Translations under genes and position numbers: made by a program
NCBI GenBank assembly: GCA_031763025.1
Contig: JASSKH010000025.1
Location: forward strand, 10,531,665 to 10,595,664
Reading direction: 5' to 3'
Source of the DNA: Macrocystis pyrifera
Taxonomy: Eukaryota > Sar > Phaeophyceae > Laminariales > Laminariaceae
DNA length: 64,000 bases
In this document: positions 40,931-53,475 of the stretch, in pieces
Numbering within the stretch: position 1 is the first letter of the stretch
How the letters are laid out: each line of letters opens with the position of its first letter
Notes under the pieces: generated by a model
The model's database searches: none
The model's input: only the letters and a program-made list of their open reading frames with translations
What the model was told of the DNA's origin: nothing

Positions 40931-41210
40931 ACCGTTACCCGTACATCCGTAGTCAACAATATAGTTGCCAGGGAACTAAAGCAGTGTTGCGCTGTTTTGC
41001 TCTCGTCCGTCAACCATACTTGTCGAGCCCCTAAATGTCTCTCGTTTGTTACCACACTCTCTGCAACCAGACCGTGTGTCATTACGCTTGCGTGGATCTA
41101 CTACAAAGCAGTAGTAATTGGTGGTAATGAAGCGCGACCTCAGTACTTACAGTAGTCATATCTGCGATGCATCATGCTGGGCGAATACGGATTACTCGTT
41201 GATGTGTTGA
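40931..41210. repeat. Dispersed repeat, copy 1 (also 42940-43200, 44569-44910)
   Basis: Common landmarks are AGCAGTGTTGCG, TTGCTCTCGTTCGTCAA, ACTTGTCGAGCC, CCCTGCAACCAGACCGTGT, GGAACTAGT and GCGTTAATACGGATT. Three copies, all plus orientation, in 4 kb. Confidence 0.75.
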
Positions 41211-41289
41211 ACCCGTTGTACAAGCACTCGATTTTGCAGTGTGTTTCTGGTTCCCACCTCGAAATTCGATTGAGACGAAACATCTACAC

Positions 41290-41940
41290 ATGACACGTTG
41301 TGTCCGACAGAGAGAGCTCGTAGCAGGTGCCACCACTACTACTACTGCTGTACGACATCTACAGTAGAGCGTCTCCAGCGGCTAAACAGCAGCAGCAGTA
41401 GCAGTAGGACACACGAGGCCAGGGTCAGCATCACTGTACGCCCGGCTTGTCGGTTTAACCCTTTTATGCTTTGTACGCGTTCTCGATTTTGTTGTGTGTT
41501 TCCTGGTTCCACTCCCGAAATTCGACATAATTTGAAGACGAAAAAACAGCAAGCAGACATGTGTCCAAGAGAGCTTCACGCGGCAGGTGCCACCACCACA
41601 ACTACTGTACGACATCTACAGCAGAGCTTCTTCTGCTTCTACTTGCCCTCATCAGTAGGAGCGTGGGCCTGACAATGCCAACTGCAGCATGTCTTAGGGA
41701 CACGGCCCGAACGTTGCTGTGCACAGGCACATTCTGCATATAATTACTCGTGAAGTTGGGTTTAGTCAGATAGAACTCAAAGAACAAAACCCGTCATGAC
41801 AGGTGCCACCACTACTGCTGTACGACATCTACAGCAGATCTTCTCCTGTGTCCCCGTCCCCTCGGAAGGTGAGCCCGACTATACCACCTGCAGCATGTCT
41901 TTAGGGACACGGCCCGATTGTTGCTGTGCACAAGCATGGG
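41290..41940 (+). repeat. ~200-250-bp repeat, three units
   Basis: Units at about 41290, 41555 and 41795, each with AGGTGCCACCACTACT, ACGACATCTACAGCAGA and CAGCATGTCTT.AGGGACACGG. Related, inverted, to 21130-21700. The 41460-41510 spacer is the empty version of the MITE site at 21398. Confidence 0.75.
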
Positions 41941-42069
41941 AATGGATTCGTTTTGGACGATACAAAATGTCCAGCCTATTCGAGAATCCGTTAAAAAAAA
42001 ATCCAAAGACAAATTTGAGGTCTCATTACAATCTGTGAGCTCGAATCTTCAGGTTGGTAGGCTGTTCAG

Positions 42070-42330
42070 GTATTTTGGTTCCTGTTGGGATCAAGGTACG
42101 GGCGAAGTCCCAACCCAGCCCCTAACCCAGCCCCTAACCCTGACTCCAAACCGCAGCCAAAACGGGCTAAACTGACCATAAACGCGGCTGCATCGCGTTT
42201 GCACCTAACCAGGAAATTTCTCAATTGCGGACGACGATTTCGCAGTGCAGACCGCACTACGCAATTTTCAAGTCCAAAACACCCCTAAGGATCCTAGCTC
42301 ACAGATTGCAAAGCCCACTCAATACGAATC
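42070..42330 (-). repeat. Repeat with internal CCCTAA-like array, copy 1
   Basis: Inverted partner of 58430-58740. Contains (AGCCCCTAACCC)2 next to GGTTCCTGTTGGGATCAAGG and AAACGCGGCTGCATCGCGTT. The telomere-like words lie at the same place in both copies. Confidence 0.8.
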
Positions 42331-42414
42331 CATTCCCACCCCTGACAGTCTGCCTACGAATGTTCGTAAAGTTGGGTTTTGTAGAACTACAAAAACAAAA
42401 ACCGTTATGACTTT

Positions 42415-42800
42415 TACGGTTGGTTCTGTTTTTTTTCAACCATGCCCCAGCCATGTGCCTACGCACGTTGCCGCACCTAGCCCGACCAACTCTGAACGGC
42501 TTACAACGGCGCTAGCACAAGAAGGTTTCGTTAGTGCGTGTGCGTGCACACAGAGCCTGCCGGGACTGGCATTGGCGCCGTGTGTGTTGAGCGTGGTGGA
42601 CAAACGCGGTGGACAAACGTGGCCGAAAAACATGTTGAATCAATCACACAACGACACACACTTACAGAGAAACTGGGCGCCCTACTCTGTCGTACGATTC
42701 GTTATGAAGGGGCATTTTTTCCTTGGAAAACCAAGAAAAAAAGGCTCGCGCGTGTCATTATTAATAGTATTTCTGTTTCAAGTCATGTATTGTTGGCCTC
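42415..42800 (-). repeat. Uninterrupted copy of the 18.4-21.1-kb host repeat
   Basis: Minus-strand order: CGCGAGCCTTTTTTTCTTGG, TTTCTCTGTAAGTGTGTG, then directly TTCAACATG, TTCGGCCACGTTTGTCC, CACACGGCGCCAATGCC, CATGGTTGAAAAAAAACAG. No 300-bp array between the arms. Confidence 0.75.
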
Positions 42801-42939
42801 CCACAGAGTAGGGGTAGAGAAACAGTGAGCCTCGTGCGTCACCACTTACAACCTCAGATGTCAAGAGTCACATTATCCACAAAAGGCAATGGTACCAACC
42901 GGAACGTAATTGCCATTTAAAGAGACCAAACGAACACAG

Positions 42940-43200
42940 CAGTGTTACGATGCTGCTCTCGTTCGTCAATCATACTTGTCGAGCCCCCGCGAAACTCCCT
43001 CCTTTGTTACCACATTCCCTGCAACCAGACCGTGTGTCATTATGCCTGCGTGGAACTAGTATTTTGTGGTTAATGAGGCGCAACCTCAATGCCTGCGGTA
43101 CTGCTGTAGTGTTCTAGTCTGCCACAATGCGTTAATACGGATTGAACTATCTCTTTCGCCCTGTCTTGACCCTTGCCGCGCGCGGGTCGGAAGAAGGCTG
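42940..43200. repeat. Dispersed repeat, copy 2
   Basis: See landmarks at 40931-41210; here followed by CGCGCGGGTCGGAAGAAGGC, matching the end of the decayed coding region at 40.9 kb. Confidence 0.7.
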
Positions 43201-44560
43201 TTGCTGGTAAAAGGTGTGTGTTATGATATCCCCTCTCCCCTGTTGCGGCATTATGGTTTGTAGCAACCGTCCCATCGTCATACCTGGCAGGCGTTATCGC
43301 CTGTTTTTCTGATGAACGCCTCACCCCTTCGTTCAGAAGACATCTAGCGAGGCAAACAGCAACTAATACAAGAGCTTATAACATCGTCAAGCACCTCGTG
43401 TGAGAGACCAGAACATAGCCAAAGGCATCAACCTGCTACTACGGGAGACCAATACGAGTAACTGGGACCTACGGTACACACAAAACCTATATATTCATCT
43501 CTTTTTACGAACAATATTTGGTCCTATTTACTATGGACCCCCGCAATAGCAGTAGTCGGTCCCGAGGTCCATATTGCCTTACACTTAACACTGGCGTCAT
43601 CTTCTAGACACTGTCGGCACCTGTTCGAGGTCTGACTTTTTTTTCCACCGATAAATGTGTCCACGTGTATTCGGCTACAGCCTTGCAAGTTAGAGGTGTG
43701 GCAGTGGGTTTTAAGTGCCACGTCTTCGATCCATTCTCCGGATTCTCCGGATCGGTTTGGTTCGTGCCTTGTTTTTCCTATGAATCTGTATATACGACCC
43801 TTCAGGGTGGGCTAGTGTTATGGTACCCCCTCTCTCCTGTTGCGGCATTATGGTTTGTAGCAATCGTCCCATCATCATACCTGGCGGGTGTTTTCGCCAG
43901 CTTTTCTGATGAGCGGCTCGCCCCTTCGTTCAGAATACATCTTATCTGGCGAGGCAAACAGCAACAAACTCAAGAGCTTATAGCGTCGTCAAGCACCTCG
44001 TGTGAGTTACCAGAACAGAGCCAAAGGCATCAACCTGCTGGCAGTGGTCGGCCCCGAGGTTCATATTGCCTTACACTTGACACTGGCGTCGTCGACTACA
44101 CGCTTTTGGCACCTGTTCGACTTCTGTTTTTTTTTCCGCCGATAAATGTGTCTACGTGTAATCGGCTACAGCCTTGCAAGTTAGAGGTGTGGGAGTGGGT
44201 TGTGAAATGCCGCATCTTCGACCCATTCTCCGAATTCTCCAGATCGGTTTGGTTCGTGCCTGGGTTTTCTACGTATCTGCATATACAACCCTTCAGGGTG
44301 GGCTAGTGTTATGGTCTCCCCTCTCTCCTGTTGCGGTATTATGGTTTGTAGCGATCGTCCCTTCATCATACCTGGCAAGTGTTATCGCCTGCTTTTCTGA
44401 TGAGCGCCTCGCCCCCTCGTTCAGAATACATCTGGCGAGGCAAACAGCAACAAATACAAGAGCTTATAACATCGTCACGCGTCTCGTGTGAGTGACCAGA
44501 ACAGACCCAAAGGCATTAACCTGCTAGCAGTAGTCGATCCCTAGGTCCATACTGCCTTAC
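43201..44560 (+). repeat. ~490-bp tandem array, about 2.8 units
   Basis: Repeated words GTTGCGGCATTATGGTTTGT, CATACCTGGC.(A/G)GTGTT.TCGCC, GAGGCAAACAGCAAC, GCACCTCGTGTGAG, TTAGAGGTGTGG.AGTGGGTT recur at spacing ~490 bp. The first unit holds a MITE. A 213-codon frame (43665-44306) spans two units and is judged non-coding. A related half unit is at 47090-47225. Confidence 0.85.
43439..43546. mobile_element. 108-bp TA-target MITE, copy 3, with two empty sister sites
   Basis: Flanked by TA (43437-43438 and 43547-43548) in CCTGC-TA-[MITE]-TA-GCAGTAGTCG. The sister tandem units read CCTGCTGGCAGTGGTCG (44034) and CCTGCTAGCAGTAGTCG (44520) without the element. This shows directly that insertion duplicates the dinucleotide TA. 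Confidence 0.93.
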
Positions 44561-44568
44561 ACTTAACA

Positions 44569-44910
44569 TGTGCCAAACGCCCCGTATAGCCGTTTCCTGT
44601 ATAGCCGTGATCCTAGTCAATAATTGTTGCGAGGGGTATACAGCAGTGTTGCGTTGTTGCTCTCGTTCGTCAACCATAGTTGTCGAGCCGCCGTAACTCA
44701 CCCTTCCTTGTTAACACACTCCCTGCAACCAGACCGTGTCTCATTCTTCTTGTGTGGAACTAGTTTTCGTGGTTTTGATTCGCAACCTCAATACCTGCAG
44801 TACTGCTGTAGTAGTCTAGTCGGCCATACTGCGTTAATACGGATTTTTCTCTCTTCTCTTTCCCCCTGTTCTGAGCCTTGCGTCGGAAGGACTCTGCTGC
44901 ACCGAGAAGG
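44569..44910. repeat. Dispersed repeat, copy 3
   Basis: See 40931-41210. Confidence 0.7.
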
Positions 44911-44939
44911 TGTGTCAAACGCCCCGTATAACCGATACC

Positions 44940-45590
44940 CGTACTTTGACCACCCGCCCATGCTGCAACACTATGTGGCGAAAAACGAAGCTACCTCTCC
45001 ACCCAAACCAACCATAGTTTGTATTCCAACGTCGTATTTTTGGTAACTTGCCATGATAAGCAGACGATACATATTATTTTGAACTAATCCGCCCAGTAAT
45101 CAACTGATGTTTCGATGCCTACTGCTGTACTAGTGGTACGGCCGCTTCCACGCCAGCTTGACCTGTATACCTATATGCCCACACCATCACCGACTTTCCG
45201 ATGCTTACTCATGCTATGGGTAATGTTTGCTGACCACCGACCCATGCTGCAACGCTATGTAGCGAAAAACCAACCCATATATCCACCCAAACCACCCATA
45301 CCCCCAGCACATATTATTTTGATCCAAATCACGCACTAACCCTCTGACGTTCAGATGCGTATTTCTGTATTTTTACTGGTGGTACGACAACTGCCACACC
45401 AGCGGGGCCGGCATACGTTTACACCCACACCACCGACGTTACGATGCTTACTCATGCTTCGGGTTGTGTTTGATGACCACCCGCCCATGCTGCAACGCTA
45501 TGTGACGATTAACCAACCGACCTATCCACCCAAACCACCGACACCCCCAGGATAATCCGCCCACTAATCTACCGACGTTCCGATGGTTCT
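44940..45590 (+). repeat. 240-bp tandem repeat, about 2.7 units
   Basis: CCCATGCTGCAACGCTATGT, CCACCCAAACCACC and CGATGCTTACTCATGCT recur at 240-bp spacing (45115 and 45355 start equivalent frames). Because 240 is divisible by three, a frame ending YPPKPPxPP stays open in two units. Differences between units are not biased to third positions, so coding is not claimed. Confidence 0.8.
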
Positions 45591-46927
45591 TGCTGTATTA
45601 CAATAGTTGTGTTCGTACGAATTTCTATTTATAAGCCCTCGTACGATTCTGATGGTTTCCGCTTGACTACCCGTCTCCTGACTTTTGATCTTTGCTACTG
45701 CGGGCCTTGCAGGAGTCATCACGAACCAGTACCCTGGTCTCCCATCGTCAAGGCAGCTCCTGTCCTGGCGTGTGACCATCCTTTGGGCATGGTTGACGGG
45801 AATACTTCCACTGTAATGGGGAGACTTCCCGGCCTCTTAACATCACGGACACCACCACCCCCCGTTCGAGTGCTACAATTGCAACTGCTCAGCTGTCTTT
45901 GGCCTGTCGGGTCAGGGTGAGACAGAGTTCTGCTTCTTCGAATATTGCTATGAGCAGAGGGCGGACGTCGTCCGCTCCGCTGTCCTGTTCTTACAACATA
46001 TCAGATCGCGCGTGCGCACGTCATCCGCGTACCGGAGCGCAAGTGCTAGCGTTGGTTTGCTAAACAGGGCATACCGCACTGTGGGATCTCCCGTTAGCGC
46101 GAGTGTGGGTTCGCCAAACTGCGCGAACAGCACGGTGGCGTTGCCCAGAAGCGCAGGTTCATCCGCGAGAGCCGTTTCGGCCGCAAGCGCGGTTTCGGCC
46201 GCGAACGTGATTCGATTTCGGTCGTGAGCGCAAAGCCGAGGATTTCACCGGCTGGCGCGAAAGACGGTGGTTCGATCCAGGGCACAGGGTCTCCCGTGAA
46301 TGCGGCTACAACCCCGACCGCTAGGGGCCTTTGTGTCCGGGGGGGTAAGGGAAAACCCCCCCGCGTAGATTAGATGAAGCGCGTTTCTAATCGGATTCGT
46401 TTAGCCTTATCTGCCTCTATGCATCAACATTGGGGTTGGTGAAACGTGCCACATCATTTTCGGTTGGGTTGCGTTGCATTGCGTTAGGGGCCCTAGTGTC
46501 CGGGGGGGTAAGAGTAAACAGCCCGCGTAAATTAGATGCAGCGCTTTTCTACGATTGTGACGGTGGTCATGTGCTTTGATTCTTCCTATACTGTGCCACA
46601 GCATCTTTCGATCGGCTCGTGATGTTTCTTTCCCTGTGTGAGGCTATTTTATGTAATAGATTTAGACTATTTGTACAGAAGTACTGGCGACCATCGATCG
46701 TTCGCTCGCGACCGTCTCGTCCTTGTTCGACGAGTCTACTCTCCGTGCTGCTGCATCATGTACCAGGTGTTAGGGGACTGCTTGGAATGAGGCTGAAAGC
46801 CAAGTCGTCTCGATCGTTCGCTCGCAACCGTCTCGTCCTTGTTCGACGAGTCTACTCTCCGCGCTGCTGTATTATGCACCAGGTGGTATGATACTGCTTG
46901 GAATGAGGCTGAAAACCCGGTCGTCTC
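45591..46927. repeat. Short tandem duplications
   Basis: About 46325 and 46485: GTGTCCGGGGGGGTAAG followed by CCCGCGTA.ATTAGATG.AGCGC (160-bp spacing). 46695-46810 and 46811-46926: 116-bp units starting CGATCGTTCGCTCGC and containing GTTCGACGAGTCTACTCTCC. No gene supported. Confidence 0.75.
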
Positions 46928-49900
46928 GTTTTTTGTGTTCACATTTCGCTTTTTCGTAGACAAGTTCTCACCCCACCCACGTTGCGGGTGGCATGGCGAT
47001 GGCTTTAGTTGACGATTTATTCCTTCCCCTTACGGCGAGGCTTTCTTTTCTTTCTCTTTTTACCGTACCTTGCCGGCTTCGTTGCCTTGCCGTTCAGAGG
47101 TGTGGGAGTGGGTTTTGAGGAGCCGCATCTCGACTCATGTTCTAGCTTGTGCAATCGTGGTTTCTACGAATTCCCCAAAATTCTGCATATACGACTCATC
47201 AGAATGGGCTAGTGTTATGGTACTGGTTTGAGTGAGGCTGAAAGCCCGGTAATTACCTGAGTTCAGGCACTGGGATCGTATTTTTATTACATGGGAGTCG
47301 TATCTTAGATGGAAAGCCAGGATCTCCCAGCGGAGGCACGAGCTTGGCTCCCAGTCTCCGCGTGTACGAAAGGAATAAAGGTGCTCTTCTTCTATCTTTA
47401 ACCAAACAATACACGTGAGTACCAACGAGTACCGGCTTAATAGGGAAACCTGCCCAGGGATACAAAAATGTCCCGGCCTCTGATCTTAACGCAGGTTTAA
47501 TCAATACAACACAAAAAAACTACGCCAAACTACGAAAAATCTTATTGGGAACACCTAGGGAACAGCAGGACAATGATTGTCCTGCTCTACAGATTACGAT
47601 AAGTACGTACGCTCAACAGCAGTGGGCACATACTCTAATTCCCCAGAGTCAACTGGGGCCTCTAAAAGCAAACGTAATGTACTGTCTGACCATTGCCAAT
47701 GACTTTTGTGTTTGATATTATCTTGTTTAGTGTATTACATCATTGTTGATTCAAAACTCGCTCCAGGCATTAATCTAGCATTTATTTTCGCTGTTTCAAA
47801 CGATTTACGAGTGCACCCAACTTCGAGCTTCACCCCACGCGCGTGTGCCGTTGACTCATGCTGGTCACAACCCTCGCTCACGGGCTTTCGTCCAGTGGAT
47901 GAGCGTCACGCGATTTCTCGACAATAGTCGGTACAGGTCACAGTATCCCGGGAGGGCCTTGCCAAGTCGCTTGCTTTCTCAAACGAGATCGAGCAAAAGC
48001 TGCTGTGATCACATGCCACATGCCTTTCCGGGGTGGAGTTGTAAGGATCATTTGCCTCTTGAGACCGCACGTTATCGTACCACTTTGTGGCTTTTATCAT
48101 CTTCCTGATATTTTTTTCGCCAATAAAAACGTACCAGCAGTGCGCATGGTAAAAATCTGCAGTACCCTTACACGTTTCAAATAGTAAACGTATCGTTCTC
48201 GTATGTAGGACCAGGTATACGTCATACGTACAGTCTTCACGTATCGTTCTCGTATATATCACCAGGGCATGTGTTATCGTATATATTTGCGGAACAACAA
48301 AAAGAGACAAAAATATACCAGTAGTGACGTATTGTACCCGCCACTATCTCAAGGGTGAGATAGTGGCAAGAGGTCTTTTTTTGTTGGATTTTCACATCTT
48401 GCTAACCTCGTGGACAACATTGGTGTCCATACGAGGTGTACACCCACTTTCTTTGGCACCATGTTTCTAAAATCAAGATGAGAGAGCCACAAAGTGGTAC
48501 GATAACGTGCGGTCTGACAGTGATATCTGAATACATAGTGAAACCTAAATACAAAATCCTTACCAGGTATAATATTGTTATTGCCCGGCCAACGGGCGGT
48601 TTGGCGTGCTAATTCCACTACTGTGTGTACTCGTAATCATTTGTTGTAGTTGGTTGGGTTTGTGTGAAGGTATAAAGGCATAACCTATTGAGTAAGTCGG
48701 GTTTGTATGAGGAGTTGGAACACCGCACGTAATCTTTTGACCTCTGTTCAACATCCCCTCGCGTTGAAAAGCTGCTTGGATCTGCGTATTCACTCGATGA
48801 TGATGTGTTTAATTTCCTTATTCTTGCTTGTTTTTCTCTCTTCTTTTGAGTTTTTGATTTTGATTTCGATTCAGAATTTTCGACGTCGAATTGTTTTCAT
48901 CTTGCCTTTTCTTGTAGGTATTATGCGATCTTCTCGCCGGTTTCTATGGTGACTCGTGCAGCGTACCGCTCGTACCTGATACGTGCGCGTAACTCCCTTT
49001 TGTTTTGACTGAGGTGTCCGATGTGGTTCAGTTATCATGTTGCATTCTTGTTCGTTTTATTAAGTTGTTCCCCATGGTGTTCTTCCACTTCAGAGTTGCT
49101 GCACAGCCTGGACTGCGACCACGGACTGCATTGTTTTGTGACCACGAGTTTATGTTTATAAAGATACCCGGTATATATTCTCTCTTAAGAGTTTATAGAC
49201 GTTTGCAAGGTATACGTGTAGTCCAGGCAGAACATTTTTTCCAGAAATTCGACATTCACATATTGAATTGTTTTGAGGGGTTCACTTATTTTCAGAAGAC
49301 ATAAAATATATTGCCGGAAACCTCTGTTTCAGACGGATTGAACCATCGTGCCAGATTTTTTGTTTTCGTCGTTGCGTCGGAGTGATTCGTTTTTTTCGGA
49401 AAAAAATGACTGAAATGTTGGAGGTCGACATAGTAGGCATATATATTACACCGGTTTTTAAACGTATTTCGCCAGGGGCAAATTCCTGTGGATGCAGATT
49501 CTATTTTTATCTATTCGGAAGCGAGATATAGGCGAAAACTCCACTTTTCCCCGGCTCCAGCTGTGGAGATTTTAGCGCAAACCTGGCGCGATTGATGTCG
49601 AAAAGCTCCTCAGGTTCGGATGAATTGAACCTGGGTCCAGGTCCACTTCTTTTAGTTTTTCAAAACAAAATCTGTGGGCCGAGAAAAGCCTTTTCATGAA
49701 TCTCATGTTGTGTATGATACAAGGTTCCCCTTCGGGATATGGGTGGCATGAAATCCGGGGGGTGTCGCAGGTTGAAAAGGGAGACGCAGGTAAAACCCTT
49801 GCACCTCTGGTTTGAGTAAAAATGATCTCGGAGTAAAATGAGTCATGGGTTACAGTAGTACTGTAATGTTGCTAAAAGCGAAGAGTGGCAGTCTAGCCTT

Positions 49901-50050
49901 CGATGCTCTCGCATGTCTTGGCGTATCGGAGCATGGACTACTGTATTGCTCAGAGTAAAGCGTAGCACTCAGAAGGAAATTGACGGGATTTGCATCATTC
50001 AGGTATTTATCGCCTGGGTGGAATCTGTATCATCGATATATGTGTGTGAT
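46928..50050. other. Long stretch without recognised genes
   Basis: 47090-47225 resembles the 490-bp array units. 48870-49900 is T-rich with a few frames (for example 49005-49304 plus) that lack motifs. No RNA or element end recognised. Confidence 0.4.
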
Positions 50051-50059
50051 CCTTGATGA

Positions 50060-52100
50060 TCTGAACACCTCTACCGGGTGGAGTCAAGCACGATCTGCAC
50101 GAACTACACATGGTAATCGACCATACATGTACCGTGATTAACTGATGAATAACTTTGCGTGGGTGGGTCTGCATGATCTGAAGGATCTGTACGATCTGCA
50201 GGATTTGTATATTATAGATGTATCACCCTTTTTTTGGCGGTAATATCTGCTTGGTCTTTATGATTGCACTTGCGTGCCGAATGGGATAATCTCCATACCA
50301 TGTGTGCATGATGTGGAGGATCTATCTGCATGGTCTGTAGGACTCGCTCTCCGGGGCGCTAATAAAAAAAACGATTTGAACGATCTATTATCTACACACT
50401 CCAACTAGTTTGCCTGGGGAGACATGTGCGTTCCGTATCATTTGCACTTGTGCGCCAGGTGGGATCTGGTTGATCTCCATGACATGCACATGTTTAGCCT
50501 GAAGGGGGCCTGGGTGGTTACACTTTTCATAGATGTGTACCTGAGCAGAATATGTGTGATCTGTACAATAAGTACATTTCGACCGCGATGGGATCTGTCC
50601 GATCTGCCTGATCTGTACATCTTGAGCGAGATAAGGTCTGTACGATCTGCATGATCTGCGCATGTTTATCGGTGGGTGTCATTGATCTGCAGGATCTGTA
50701 CAATCTGCAGGATCCGTATGATCTACCTGAGTGGAATCTGTGTGATCCGTTTTATCTGTACACCAGGATAGGGTATTGCGATCTGCATGGTATGCACATA
50801 TCTTTCAGTGGGTCTGCATGATCTGCAGGATCTGTATGATCTGCAGGATATGTATGATCTACGGTATTTCTGGATGATCTGGATGATCTGTAAAATCTGG
50901 ATACTTCACACTTGTTTACGGCATGTTTAGCCGGGATGAGGTCTGTATGAGGTAGATATTTCACAGGTGTGTACCTGAGTGGGACTTGTGTGATCTGTAC
51001 ACCATTACCGGGTGGGATCTGCATGATCTGCAGGGTCTGTATGATCTGCAGGATCTTTATGATCTACCTGAGTGGAATATGTTGATCTGTATGATCTGTA
51101 CATCTTATCCGGGATGCGGTCTGTACGATTCGCAGGATCTGTATGATCTGCAGAATTTCTGTATGATTTGGAGGATCTATAAATTCTGGACGCTTCACAT
51201 TTGCTTTCACCGTGTTTAGCCGGGATGGGGTCTGTATGGGGTGGATATTTCACACGTGTGTACCTGAGTGCGAACTTGCAGGATTTCTTTATGATCTGAA
51301 GGATATGTAGAATCTGAATACTTCACACTTGTTTACATCATGTTTAGCCGAGATGGGGTCTGTATAAAGCAGGTATTTCACACGTTTGTACCTGAGTGGG
51401 AAGTTGATCTGTGTGGTCTGTACTTATGTGTAAATCTTCAAGATCTGCAGGATCTGTATGATCTACCTGAGTGGAATCTGTATGATCTGCATGATCTGCA
51501 TGATCTGCACATGTTTATCGGTGGGTTAGCATGACCTGCAGGAATTGTTCTGATCTGCAGGATCTGTAATATTCGGCAGGTGTGTACCTGAGGAGGATGT
51601 TGATGTGTGTGATCTGTACATATTTACCAGGTGGTATCTGTATGACGAGGTAGATATTTCACACGTGTGTACCTGAGTGGGAACTTGCAGGATTTCTGTA
51701 TGATCTGATTTGTAAATCTTGATATTTCAAAATCGCTTACATCATGCTTAGACGGGATGGGGTCCGTATGAGGTAGATATTCACACCTGTGTACCTAAGT
51801 GGGAACTTAATTTGTGTGATCTGTACATATGGATGATCTGCAGGATCTGTATGATCTACCTGAGTGGAATATATGTGATGTATATGATATGTTCATCCTG
51901 ACCGGGATGGGGCCTGTACGATCTGCATGATCCGCACATGTTTATCGGTGGGTTTGCATGACCTGAAGGATCTGTATGATACGTATGATCTGCAGGATCT
52001 GAAATATTTTGCAGGTGTGTACCTGAGTGGGATCTTGGTCTGTGTGATCTGTGCATCTTCACGGGGTGGGATCTGTATATTCTGCATGAACTGCACAAGT
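50060..52100. repeat. 2-kb array built on a 9-bp GATCTGNNN period
   Basis: Runs such as GATCTGCAGGATCTGTAT and GATCTGCATGATCTGCAG dominate, interleaved with longer blocks that recur irregularly (TTTAGCCGGGATGGGGTCTG, TTTCACACGTGTGTACCTG, GTACATATTTACC). The 9-bp period gives D-L-Q/D-L-Y-type peptides in one frame and A-D-H-type on the other strand; these are by-products. Short members occur in three purU introns. Confidence 0.85.
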
Positions 52101-52269
52101 TTCGTCGGGAAGATCAAAGAATCAATCAAAACAAATCAAGCTCGAAAATGTGTTGATGGACAACCCTATACACGCGCAATGTAACTAACACCCGGTACAA
52201 AATATACTGGTAAACGAAATAGCGGGGTTGCGATAAAAACATCAGTCGCACGGACACAAAAAAACATTA

Positions 52270-53310
52270 GCAGCAAGGAAGGCAACCTGGGCCAGCAACA
52301 ACAGCAATAGCTACACCGTGACAGTGTTCAGCAGCAGTGTCATCAGCAAGAGCACAAAAATAAGTCACCGTGTGACACGGGCAAAAAAATATTCTGGGTA
52401 GCAGCAAGAAAAGGCGCAAGCAGCAACAATAGTAGTAGCAGCTATAATACCGTGATTGTGCGCAGCAGTGTGCAGCAGCAGCGGCGGCAGCAACAACAGG
52501 AGTAGCAAGATAAGCAACCGTGTGGCACGGGCAACAATAAAATAACGGTAGCAGCAAGAAAAGCAACGCGTGCCAGCAGCAGTAGCAGCTATACCGTGAT
52601 TGTGTGTAGCAGTAGCGGCAGCGACAACAGGAGTTGTAGCATAATAATAAGCAAACCGTGTGGCACGGGCACATTGTACATTTGGCACTGAACACTCGGG
52701 CTATCACACGCAACGCAATTCGCGGTACAAAGATCCGATACATGATGAATCCCAACGAGACACTAAAAATATGCTACCAGGTCCGTGGTGGATACAGCCT
52801 TTTCTCACGTCTTGTGACCAAGCAGTCACGAGCACACGAGCACTCAGCAGCAGCAGCAACACTCGAGCAACACTCGTTTCGAACAGCATTCGTACGCGTG
52901 TTGTTGCTGCTCTTGTACTGCTGCTGCGTACTGCTCGAGCGGGACTCGAGCGCACGAGCATGAGCAGGTTTCCAAGCATATTGCACCGCAAAAAAAAAAA
53001 CACGGAACCACGATCGCTCGATTGCTCAAGCGCAACGAGCACGAGACGAACACGAGCACGACGTGGCCAAGCAGCCACGGGCACATGAGCACTCAGCAGT
53101 AGAGTAGCAGCCCCCAGCGAAACTCGAGCAACACTCGAATCGAGCAGTACTCGTACGCCTGCTGTTGCTGTTGTTTTACTTCTGCAGCTCGAGTAGCACG
53201 GCGAGCTCGAGCAGCACTGCTGTGTGCTCTTGATGTAGTTGCAGCAAGAAGCGAGAAGAACAAAATGTTTGCAGCTAAAATACGAAGATCCGGGTAGGTT
53301 TCCAAGCCCC
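52270..53310. repeat. CAG-rich tandem repeats, two families
   Basis: 52281-52680: three ~125-bp units around AGCTATACCGTGATTGTG and ACCGTGTGGCACGGGCA. 52815-52980 and 53087-53310: two units with AGCACTCAGCAG, CTCGAGCAACACTCG, TACGC.TG.TGTTGCTG and AGGTTTCCAAGC. Frames over them are low-complexity. Confidence 0.75.
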
Positions 53311-53475
53311 TAGATGGCTTCTCGGAAGTGGGACCCCATCCCCTGAGTTGCTTACAGGGTCACGTAACTTTGACCACCTAAAACATGTGCCACGGAGCCC
53401 GGCCGGAGCCAACGCTTGCACCGTACTGTCCACGCCGCCCCCCTGCGGGCCCCGCAGCAGGAAGCACGAGAAAAT

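Noticed and set aside
43665-44306. 213-codon plus-strand frame
   Set aside because: It crosses the joint of two 490-bp tandem units and reads the same DNA twice. No domain pattern; units differ without codon bias.
50986-51219. DLQ/DLY-repeat protein in the GATCTG array
   Set aside because: The 9-bp period gives open frames on both strands; no start context, no splice sites, no constraint.
52267-53092. Several 100-160-codon frames on both strands
   Set aside because: Low-complexity by-products of CAG-rich tandem repeats.
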